The position numbers and the translations under genes are program-made. The notes under the pieces were generated by a model, which searched no databases, was not told the DNA's origin, and saw only the letters and a list, made by a program, of their open reading frames with translations. This document shows positions 12,465 to 22,144 of a stretch of 64,000 nt of DNA, in pieces (within the stretch, counting starts at the first letter, position 1; each line of letters starts with the position of its first letter). Location: positions 3,038,001 to 3,102,000 of the forward strand of contig JAGMVK010000005.1 in assembly GCA_020747065.1 (NCBI GenBank). Reading direction: 5' to 3'. Origin of the DNA: Cadophora sp. MPI-SDFR-AT-0126 (Eukaryota; Ascomycota; Leotiomycetes; Helotiales; Ploettnerulaceae).

Positions 12465-14012
12465 CTACCCCCTAATTCTCTTCCTCCTCCCACCCCTCCC
12501 TTCAAAATACTCCTCATCCTCCTCCTCCCCATCCCCATCCTGCCCCTCTACCCCAAACTCCCCATCCTCACCCTCAATCTCACTCTCACTCCCACTCCCA
12601 CTCTCCCCACCACCCCCTTCCCACCTTAACCCCTTGACCCATCCCTCCCCCCTCGCCCCCATCATCTTCAAAGCACACCCCACATCCCCCTTCCTCGCCC
12701 TCATCTCCACCCCCTTTTCCCCCTCTCTGTCAACCTCCCTCCCTACCACCCCCCTCCACCTCTCCTTCAATCCCACCTCACTAACCTCCCACATCCCCCT
12801 AAACTCATCATCCCACGGCTTTCCCTTCTCCCCAAACCTCTTCACATCTACTTCGTGTACCGCCAGGGAGAGCGAAGCGTGCGTCTTGGATGTGGACGTG
12901 AGGGTCCGCTCCCAGTTGCGGTACTGCATGGAGGTCTTAGGGTGTTGAGTGAGGGGGGAAAGGTACGCGATGCAGGTGGAGGTGAAGAGTTTGAGGCGGT
13001 TGCTGATTTCGTGAGTTTGTCCGCTTAGAGAAGGCGTGCTGTGGTGGTTCTTCGCAGCTTCTGGCTTTCCACCACACGTAGGACCTGACGACAGCTCGGT
13101 CTCTGAATCCCCACTTCCCCGATCCTCCTCCTGGGCTTCAGTTCCGGACTTGAAATCGATCTTGGTCTCGGTACCAGTCTGACCAAACCCTTGCCTGAGA
13201 TCCATCTCCCACACCTTCCTCGCCTCCCTCGGACTCGGCCACGTCCCCTCCTGCACCCTCTTCAAAGCCCTCAAGCCCTCCATACAATAATTCATGAACC
13301 CTGGTGCTTTCAGCTTGTATCCAAGTCCCCACAGATTCTCCCATGTACAGCTGTCGGCTGTGTCGGAGAGGACGAGGAGAGTGTGTGTTAAAGTGCCTGT
13401 GTAGATGTAGGATGTGAAGAGTGTTAAGGCGAGGGGGTGGATGGTTGGGAGGGAGTAGGTTGGTTGCGAGGGTAGTGTGGTGCCTCTGAGTGGTGGTGGA
13501 CTGGAGGAGGGGAGCGGTGTGGGTAGAGGTGTGAGGGAGGGTGCATGGGTGAGATTGTGTTTTGTGGCGGCGGTTCGGGCTATTAGGTTGGTGATGAATG
13601 GTGGGGGAGGGGGTTTTGTTGATGTGGAACAGTGTTTCTTGGTGAGTTTGGAGTAATACTGATCTGATGAAATTATGGTGAAATCATCATCATCATCATC
13701 TTCCACCAATTCCATCTTGACGTCCACATTAGCATTACCGCCATTCTTCACACCAACTTCCCCTTTGATATCAACACTGTAGCCGAGATTCGTCCCTCCC
13801 ATAGCTCCCGTGAGAGCTTCTTCCAGCACGGTTTCCGATCTCGATGTTGAGGAAGTAATACTGGTCGACTTTCCCTGTGATGCGAAGAGAGAAGCAAAAT
13901 ACTCCGAGTGAATGGCGAGGAGTTCCTTGTGGACTGGGATAGATTGCTGGTTTGGAGCCATACCGACGAGAATGTTTACTATTCCAGTAGAAGTGAGGAT
14001 TACACTGTTCAT
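12465..14012 (-). CDS. BTB/POZ-domain protein with a split BTB fold
   Basis: A single open frame of 515 residues starts at the ATG at 14012. The first block, 'GIVNILVGMAPNQQSIPVHKEL' shortened to its core 'IPVHKELLAIHSEYFASLF', is a standard BTB start. The next BTB part, 'HPLALTLFTSYIYTGTL' and 'ENLWGLGYKLKAPGFMNYCMEGL', appears only about 150 residues later. In between lies a low-complexity stretch with an Asp run ('DDDDDD') and Pro/Ser/Thr runs. The C-terminal 250 residues contain charged helices and an acidic Gly/Glu tail. BTB domains mediate dimerisation and often recruit Cul3 ligases; the partner here is unknown. The upstream gene (14123-15374) may be the 5' part of this one: a donor at 14180 and an acceptor ending at 14005, preceded by CTGAC, would join them in frame. 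Confidence 0.75.
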   Translation of the reverse strand: MNSVILTSTGIVNILVGMAPNQQSIPVHKELLAIHSEYFASLFASQGKSTSITSSTSRSETVLEEALTGAMGGTNLGYSVDIKGEVGVKNGGNANVDVKMELVEDDDDDDFTIISSDQYYSKLTKKHCSTSTKPPPPPFITNLIARTAATKHNLTHAPSLTPLPTPLPSSSPPPLRGTTLPSQPTYSLPTIHPLALTLFTSYIYTGTLTHTLLVLSDTADSCTWENLWGLGYKLKAPGFMNYCMEGLRALKRVQEGTWPSPREARKVWEMDLRQGFGQTGTETKIDFKSGTEAQEEDRGSGDSETELSSGPTCGGKPEAAKNHHSTPSLSGQTHEISNRLKLFTSTCIAYLSPLTQHPKTSMQYRNWERTLTSTSKTHASLSLAVHEVDVKRFGEKGKPWDDEFRGMWEVSEVGLKERWRGVVGREVDREGEKGVEMRARKGDVGCALKMMGARGEGWVKGLRWEGGGGESGSGSESEIEGEDGEFGVEGQDGDGEEEDEEYFEGRGGRRKRIRG

Positions 14013-14122
14013 GTCCAATCATAAGTCAGTAAAGTCTTCCTCAATGCTCGTAAAGTGAAGTGAAATCCAATTCCAGATCTTGACTTCCATCGCAGCTCAA
14101 GGGATGCAGTCCAGTTAAAGTG

Positions 14123-15374
14123 TCAGATAGAAACAGTGAGGGAAGGGTGAGGGAAGGAAGACACGAAATGATCAACTAACCTCATACCCACATCCCTAAC
14201 TTCAGCCTCCTTCTGCGCATTCTCACAATCACCGATCGTCTCGCACCCAGCACCACACGGACACTCGAAATCGTCTTCCTCCTCCTGCTGCACAACCTTT
14301 CCTTTTTTGACCTTACCCTCCGCCTTAGTTTTGCTATTGGACTTGAAGTTTCGACTGCTCTTGGCTTGAGGTCTAGTTTGTGCTTTGACTTGGTTTCTGC
14401 TTGCTATGGCTGCTTGTCTGCGTAGACGGGTGTTTGATATGGGGACATCGTTGGAGATGGAATTGGTGGATTGTGATATTGAGGCGTGAGGGCGCTTGGA
14501 GGGGAGTATTGAGGCTGGGGTGGAAGTGTTGGATTCGGAAGAGGGGGTGGCGCCCATGGTTGGGTTTGGAGATGGTATTGTGGTTGGTGGTGTGTTGTCG
14601 TAGGAGATCGAAGTCGGTTGTGACATCGGGAAGGTTGAGGTTGCTGAACTTGTTAAGTCAAGAATTACTATCGATCTGGAGGGAGGAGACTGAGGAGCAC
14701 GCCAGTCTGCGATAGGATTGGAAGCTGAAGCTAAAGATAAGGGAGGCGCAAGTGGAATTTCGATCTTGTCGCCAATTGGAGATGTTGTAGCAAACTTATC
14801 AGCAGAACAAGAAGCAGAAGATCCAGGATGCAACTGCCCCGAATTGACAGAATCGGAGGAAAGACATCTTGTTGCTTGGTTATGGTTTTGTGTGAGAGAT
14901 GAAGTGGGAGGTGCCTGAGTGAAGTATGGAGTTGTTGTTGGAATCGTGTCGGAGACGGCGAGTGAATGAATCTTGCTGTAGTAGCATTCCCAAGCGCGTT
15001 TGCGCCGGTGGGTTTCTGTTGGATGGGACATCGTGTGGAGGTGTGTAGCGAAGTGAGAGAGAGCTGTTTCGTGCCGACTCTCTCTGTAGCTTTTGAGATG
15101 TAATCTTGGGGCAAGAATGCTTGTAAGATCATTAGCTTTGAGTATTTGAGAAACTAAGTGTCCTAGAAACATGAAGGTATTGATTTTGGCGTTCCCTTTG
15201 GGTTGAGGGAGAGGAGTTCTGATTAGCTGTGTCAAGCTGAAGGTGAAGATTTGAGCTTGAGGGTAGATGATTTACCAAGATAAGAGAATTCGAGGAAGGG
15301 AAATCATTGATTGATAGAATTTGACAGATAGTAGCTGACTTGAAATAAGTCAGATTTGGCAATTTTCGTTCCTG
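14123..15374 (-). CDS. Ser/Pro-rich basic protein of unknown function, 5' end unresolved
   Basis: The main exon is 15226-14123, preceded by intron 15227-15275 (GTAAAT...CACAG) and an upstream exon open to about 15374. I find no ATG in that upstream frame. The protein starts with a compact, probably folded segment ('PPLPQPKGNAKINTF'-like, then 'LGHLVSQILKANDLTSILAPRL' core, 'RKRAWECYYSKIHSL'). It continues with about 170 Ser/Thr/Pro-rich residues, a Lys/Arg-rich block likely to act as a nuclear localisation signal, and a Cys cluster 'CPCGAGCETIGDC'. If not spliced further, it ends at 14123. A good donor at 14180 would fuse it to the BTB gene downstream. I do not recognise the family. Antisense frames here look like shadows. 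Confidence 0.45.
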
Positions 15375-16534
15375 TCATTGTTATAACTAGTTTTTAAGAT
15401 GGGGGATGGTTGTCAATGTTGACATAGTAAGCGAGAATTGTTACATATAAAAAAGCAGTAGGAATCTAAACGCCTCTCGCAAACCTGTTGATTTGATAAT
15501 ACTGCATGATAAAGTAATACAATTCCTTCTGAATTACATGTCGAATTTCCTTTTATGTTCTCTAAGGTAGTTCAAGACCTAGCACCCAATCTTCCCCCTC
15601 CCCCCCCCAGTGTGGTTGGCTGAGACTTGAGGAGACCCCTTATTAGATTGTCAGGGGAAGTCAGATACAATTCATGTACTTGTATCTCCGGCAAAGTAGA
15701 TCTTGGACCTTGGAGCTATTGTATTTCTCTATGATGGCTTCCACCTGCCTTCGGGAGGGACATGGTCAACCAAGTCGAAGGTGGAGTCCACGTGACCTCG
15801 CCCCAGCATTAAAGACCCAACCGGTACGTAGTCGTATTTGTGGGAAAATCGAAGCTTGCAGAAAACATTTTCGATCCTGCTCGCTCGAGTCTCTCTCCCA
15901 TTCAATCTTCTTTTGTTCGATCTGATCTATTGTCCTGTTCGAAAAACATCCTCACGTTCTGCTTGGGCTAAGCCCAGCCGGGTATCCCACGTCCAGTCCA
16001 GTCCTGAAATAGCTCAAACCCTTGTTCCCCCTTGGCTGCGCAGGGCAAGTGGACCACTAAAAAAGTAGCTGGCCAAGACGTCAGTCAGGAGAGAACAGAA
16101 CATCGACAATCGACAATCGACATTGACCTCTCTCATCCGAAGAACATCCATCGACATTCCTACATTTCTCCATCCTTCACATCCACTGCCGAGGAGGAGG
16201 AGGATCATCATCTTTTACGACAACACTGCGCCCTTCATCCATCAGCCTACCTGCATCCCCAACCAGAAAGCTACAACGATCATCCGCAGCTACGTGCTTA
16301 CCCACCACGGTACTCGGTACCAATTACGCTCGTTCAAGAGTTTCCCTATCCTTTTCCGCGCGTTCGACTCCTCATCCGCGACTTCTCGCTTTCTATACAC
16401 GAAATTCGACCTGTCCTAAGATCTGCATAGACTGGACATAGGGATATTTGGATACTGGGAGGGAGAAACGGATCTGTTTGCGTGCAGCAGAAATACGGAT
16501 GCGAATTGCATGATTTGACAAGTTTCCCTTCACA
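15375..16534. other. promoter and 5' region of the TM9 gene
   Basis: No gene was recognised. A C-rich tract (CCCCCTCCCCCCCCC) sits at about 15594-15608. The stretch 15880-16430 is pyrimidine-rich, as expected of a fungal core promoter and long 5' leader. Confidence 0.5.
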
Positions 16535-18812
16535 ATGGCCGCAGATTTCCGGTTACGGCTTGGGAGATGTCTCCTTTTCTTGATGACCTTTTCTTTCTCT
16601 CAAGCGTTCTATATTCCAGGTATGTAACGGTTCGGACTCAAGGTGGATGTCTACAGAAGCAGACTAATTTCCTTCTTCCAGGCTGGTCCATCAAGAGTTA
16701 CAAAGATAACGAAGCTATTCCCCTAATGGTCAACAAAGTCTACTCGGACAATACCCAGCTTCAATATGCATACTACGATCTTCCATTCGTCTGCCCTCCG
16801 ACCGGTGTCAACCATGCTGGATCATCCCTCCTCAGTGGCCAGACAATCTCCCTTAATCTAGGCGAAGTTCTTCGAGGCGACCGAATTGCACAATCAGACA
16901 TCGAGTTGGTAATGGGAAAAGACCAGGAATGCAACTTTCTGTGCTCGAAGACAGTCACCCGAAAGGACCTCAAGCGCGCAAGAGAGATGGTCAAGGATGG
17001 TTACGTGGCAGAATGGATCGTGGATAACCTTCCAGGGGCAACCAGCTTCGTCACAGTGGACAAGTCCAAGAAATACTATGCTGCAGGGTTCAAAATGGGA
17101 TACAGGGATATTTCTTCTGTCGGAAAGTCAAGATACTACATCAACAATCACCTCACAATTGTCATGCGATACCGAAAGGCCCCTGGCAAGGACGGAGAAA
17201 GAGGTGGGAAGGTTGTGGTGGGATTCGAGGTCTACACAAAGAGTATCGGAGGACAGAGAAACGCTTGCCCGGCAGATATAAACGATGTCGAGGAACCCTT
17301 CGAGCTGTACCTCCGACCAAACCACACAGACTTCTCAGTCCAATATCCCGAATCCTCCTACCACCCTCCAGAGAGCGAGTCTGATATGGAAGATGGAGCC
17401 ACACTGGATATTCCCTACTCATACTCGGTATACTGGCGTGAGGACGACAAAATTGAGTGGGCGCATCGATGGGACCTATACTTTGTCAACCAGGAAGAGG
17501 GATCCAGAATCCATTGGTTGGCCATTGTGAACTCTTTGATTATTTCCGGAGCCCTGAGTGTTATCGTGGCTATGATTCTAGCTCGAACCATCCGAACGGA
17601 TATCAAGTCATACAAGGAAGCCGCTGCAGAAGATGGGAAGATGAGGGCCAAGCGCCGATCCAGACCAGCAAGTGGTACTCGAACTCCTAAGCTAAGCGAA
17701 AAGACTGGAGGACTACTCGAGCAAGTTGGAGACACCGAGAATGATGCAGATGTGTCATCGGACGAGGAACCCCTCGAGGACGTCACTGGATGGAAACTTT
17801 TGCACGGAGATGTATTCCGTGCACCGGCTTACGGCTACCTCTTGGCCCCTCTTGTTGGATCTGGTATGCAACTGGTGTTTATGGCTGTTGGTCTCCTCGT
17901 TCTCAGTAGTCTTGGTGTATTGAACCCCAGCTTCCGTGGAGGCTTCGTTTCAGTCGGAGTTGGACTCTTCGTCTTTGCCGGTGTCTTCTCTGGATACTTC
18001 TCTGGTCGTGTCTACAAGACATTTGGCGGTCTCAATTGGCGCAAGAACACCTTCGTCACTGCAACCCTCTTCCCTGGTCTGCTTTTCGCCCTAATCTTTA
18101 TCCTCAACCTCTTTGTTTGGGCACAAGCTTCATCGACTGCAATCCCGTTCGGCACTCTCGTTGGTATTGTCATGCTCTGGCTTTGCATTCAACTCCCTCT
18201 CGTTTATGCCGGCTCCTGGTACGGTTACGTTCGTACTGGAGCATGGGAACATCCCACCAAAACCACGACTCTTCCCCGCCAACTACCAGCCCAAGCATGG
18301 TACATCCGATCACCACACTCCATCCTGCTCGCCGGTCTCATCCCATTCGCCGTTATTTTCATCGAGCTCCTGTTCGTCTTCCAATCCCTCTGGCAAGACA
18401 AATCCGGCTACTACTACGTTTTCGGCTTTCTGTCCGTCGTATCCATCATCCTGATCCTCACCATCGCCGAAGTCACCATCGTGACCATCTACATTAAGCT
18501 CTGCAGTGAGGACTACAACTGGTGGTGGCATAGTTTCATGGTCGGTGGTGGGAGTGCCATCTGGGTGTTCCTGTACTGCGTGTGGTATTACTTCACCAAG
18601 CTACATATTCAGGGTTTTGTGAGCAGTTTGCTGTTTTTCAGTTACAGTTTCATGGCGTGTGTGGTCTATGGACTGCTTTGTGGGACGGTGGGATTCTTGA
18701 CGGCGTATGCTTTTGTTAGGAGGATATATGGGTATGTTCTCCCCTCTTCTCCTCACATCCATCCTCAATGTTTCTTCACTGACAAGTAAACAGCGCTATA
18801 AAAGCAGACTGA
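16535..18812 (+). CDS. transmembrane 9 superfamily protein (nonaspanin, EMP70/TMN type)
   Basis: The model has three exons, 16535-16619, 16682-18731 and 18794-18812, with two 62-bp introns and 717 residues. It starts with a signal peptide ending near 'FSQAFYIPG', then the family's luminal domain ('PLMVNKVYSDNTQLQYAYYDLPF'-type start, core 'QYAYYDLPFVCPP'). 'NQEEGSRIHW' comes just before the first of nine membrane segments. A long Arg/Ser/Glu-rich cytosolic loop lies between the first and second membrane segment. The last exon adds only 'AIKAD', so the protein ends with a KxD signal used for Golgi/endosome retrieval by COPI. Nonaspanins act in endosome/Golgi sorting, cell adhesion and copper handling in yeast. 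Recovery of the canonical C-terminal KxD by the 19-base last exon supports the splice model. Confidence 0.93.
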
Positions 18813-20312
18813 TGTGATCAAAGGATCAAATAACACACCTGGTGACTCGTGGTTTTTGGATTTCCTCGGAACCTGCCATGTCACGAAAGTGAAAGAAAGA
18901 TGCATATCAGAGTCCGGTGTAGTAATATAATCAACGAATGACGAGCATCGAGTAGGATGGGGACGTTGGATACAGATACCACACCCAAAACAGATACACA
19001 CAGACAGAAAGATAAGCATGAAGAAGCAATATCAAATCTTAATCAAAAATATCACATCTCACATATCTCCATCTCTCTCATTTCTTGGTTGTCTTATCTA
19101 GCGTTGAGGTTGTTTTTTCATAGCGCCTTCCCTTTTGCAATGCCTGGCTGTTCAATTAGAGAGGCTGTTGAGAGTGGGTGAAGAGCGGACGAGTGTCCTT
19201 CGCTCTCTCTGCTGCGCCTCGACTTCGCCGGATTTGTTGGAGACGGTTGCCAATTTTTACGTTCCGGAATGTGTGTGTGCAGTCTTCTTGACGACAATCC
19301 CTCAAACTAAGGGCGCTAGCTTTTCTATCACACACACAAGCAAGCCTCATCTCTACGACGACGTTAGTACTTTGCTTCCAATGGCCTTGTCCTATTACTA
19401 AACGATAGGCGCAGGTGATGCTTTCATATCGCTGGCTTGTATATCAGAGGCATCTTTATGACAGCCAAGATAGATTTCTGTCCTGAATGTTGCTCAGTAA
19501 CTCTCACATTCGCCAATAAGCGTTGTCCTTCAAAATCATATTTCAGATCTATGCACTATCGCGCATCGCACGCGTCTGAAGCCATCTGCACCTCGCCTCC
19601 ACAATTCCAACGGCGGGTATCAAAGCAATCAAACCGCGATATTCCCCTTACACAACACTCGCATATGCTGAACCCTTCTTAAGTAAGCAGTCCGCTTACA
19701 GCCACTTTCTCAACTGAGTCATGAAATGCCGAATCTATTGGTCCCACTATCCAATATCTGCACAAAATGCCTTTCCATCGTGGCTGAAGCATGCAGGGCA
19801 GCGGCAAAGAATTTCCATTCTCCTAGATTCATCGGATGATGTGAGGAATGTCGCTTCTGACAGACGCCAGACGAGTTCAGCCGCACGCAGGCTGATGATT
19901 CAGCGACCCAATTCCAGCATCTTGGGATGTACTGCAGCAGTCCATGGTGTCTTTTGAAGCTTCTCATTCGTCTTACTGCAGCAGAGGGGATGCCAAGGCG
20001 GTATCGGACCCCAAATACAGATGTACATGCAAGACTTATGGTCGACAAGGTTGACAAGGCTGCAGGAAATATACTATTGGATTTCATGGCGACTTCATCT
20101 GCCGTGGAAAATCTCTGCGGAACTGAATGCGTTTTCTCTTTGGGGATGATGGGGTGGGTGAGGACGCGTGGGTCAAGTCTGCATATTGGAGGCGTAAGAA
20201 TTTTGAAGAGGTGTCCTGCACCATCGTGGTGTTGCAGGTTTGAATGAGGATATAACTCTGACGATCTCTCATCGAAGTATTGTTTCGATCAAGTTCTCCA
20301 TCAAAGTTCAAG
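18813..20312. other. 1.5-kb spacer, no gene recognised
   Basis: Short open frames occur on both strands. A 122-residue minus-strand frame with a real ATG (20087-19719) has a hydrophobic start but no recognisable domain. The segment just before 20313 is the promoter of the lectin-like gene. Confidence 0.4.
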
Positions 20313-22144
20313 ATGCCTTCAATTTTCTTTGTTGTGTTAGTAGTGACTTGTTTGTTTCTCAGACTGAGTCAACCTGCACAAGCCCAAGCCGTTGGATCTT
20401 TCTACTTTGGCAAAGGCTCGGCTGTCGTCGCTCATAATCCGGATGCTTCGAATTTCCTGTACAGCATCAACTCAGCTAAAGGTTTTAGTGACATGCAATC
20501 TATTGAAGTGAAAGCAAAACCGAAAAACGGAACAGCAATTGCTTGTACAGGATACAGCGGACCCACCAGTGTTTATGTAAGTCAGCTGTCACTTCATACA
20601 AATCTCTCAAGATCTCTCATACAACAAAAAAATAACACTCTCAAGGGCCAAGTCTTCTACCAATCCACAAACTCCAGTCTCGCCTTCCTCTTCTTCAAAT
20701 GCTCCTATGCTTCTGGAATTTGCATCAATTACGGCGAACACATTATCTCCTCCAACATAAGTCCTCCCATCTCTCCCAACACCGAACTCGCCGCCGCACT
20801 ATTCTCAAAAGACATCGGCTACCGCGTGACCTATCAAGACGTACACGGGTCACTCCGCCAACTCGCTTATGCGAATAACACGCAAGGTGTTGTGACAGAC
20901 TGGGCCGATGGGAATCTGACTGGGAATCTGACGGTTCCAGATGGGGCTGCGATTGCAACTACGTATGTGAGTCCAAGTAATGTTACCGGCATCAGGGAGG
21001 TACTTTACGCGGTTGGCGAGGAAGAGGTAAGGAGTAGCAGGGCACTGGTGGAGAATAAAACAAACTCGATACGTGACCAGAAATCGTGGGTTGAAAGTAC
21101 GTACCCATCTCTCTTCATGCCCAGCATCTAGCACCAACTCACCCACCCCACTCAGACCCCCCAATCCCCCTCCCCTCACCTATCGCCCACCTCACAACCC
21201 TCACCTACAACAGCTGGGACTGCATCTTCTACATCGACTCCACCTCGCACCTCCAATTCCTGCGTTCCACCAACGGCGGCGAATCCTGGTCTCTCCAGCC
21301 ACAAATGGATCTCTCTGCGTGGCCCCTCGCAGACTCGCCAAACGCGCCACTTACAGCCGTAGCGTCGTTCAATAAGAGTGATTTCTCGGCGTACGTGTAT
21401 TATCGCTCTGGTGGGAAGCTCGTGCAGGCGAAGATCAAGGATGCTCTGTGGGAGGATGCGGTGCCTGTTCAGGCGCCTCCTAATGGGACTTTCATTGCAT
21501 CGAATAACGTGCCGGGTTTGAACTCGCCATCCGGAAGTAATAGCTCCAGATTGAATCTCAAAATCGGTGCTGGGGTTGGTGCTGCTGCTGTGTTCGTCTT
21601 GGTCCTCGCTATCGCGACATTCTTACTCCGTCGAAAGAGACATTTGAGGAACTTAGAAGGGGGGATTGAGAAACGTGACAGCATCTTTGAATCCAAAGAT
21701 AACTCGTCTAGCGAGTACGGCTTCTCTGGCATGTGCAAAGCTGAATTGTGCGGTGTGCCGAGTGGGAGGGTGGAGTTGGATCATGATCCTGAGTGTAAGC
21801 TATTGCATCAATTGCAGGTCAGGAGACTTGGAGAGTTGGAAAGTGATCTGGGGAGGGAGAGGCGCGAGTTGGAAGGGGATGGGGGCAGAGAAAGGGATGT
21901 GGTTTGTGAGTTGGCAAGTCCGGTTTCTGAGCTTGGTGATGAGAGGTGGGAGAGGGAAAGGAAGGAGAATATTGATGCTGTTGTGGCGGATAAGGAGAAT
22001 GGAGAGAAATGTGAGAACGGAGGTGTTGTTTCGGAATTGGATGCGGGTCCTTTGCGTGAGCGCGGGAGTGGGGAGATGAAGATCAGGCTGGAAGAAAAAG
22101 TCTTTTTGAGCTGTCATCCCGATTCTTGTCAAGCTATTGTATAG
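20313..22144 (+). CDS. single-pass membrane protein with fucose-lectin-like ectodomain
   Basis: The ATG at 20313 opens a signal peptide ('IFFVVLVVTCLFLRL', cleavage near 'AQAQA'). The ectodomain of about 370 residues has beta-propeller-like blades, best seen in 'GYRVTYQDVHGSLRQLAY' and 'SAYVYYRSGGKLVQAKI'. These resemble the repeats of fungal fucose-specific lectins (AAL type), with many N-glycosylation sites. A membrane segment, 'IGAGVGAAAVFVLVLAIATFLL', is followed by 'RRKRH' and an acidic cytosolic tail of about 170 residues. Intron 21097-21155 (GTACGT...CTCAG) is required. A second possible intron, 20577-20645, is 69 bases, has strong GTAAGT and AAG ends and contains no stop, so the product is 590 residues if read through or 567 if spliced. 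The protein could sense or bind glycans at the cell surface; that role is inferred. Confidence 0.75.

Noticed and set aside
19719..20087. 122-residue minus-strand frame with ATG and hydrophobic start
   Set aside because: No recognisable domain or cysteine pattern, overlaps plus-strand frames of equal quality and has no promoter signal; possible small secreted protein but unsupported.
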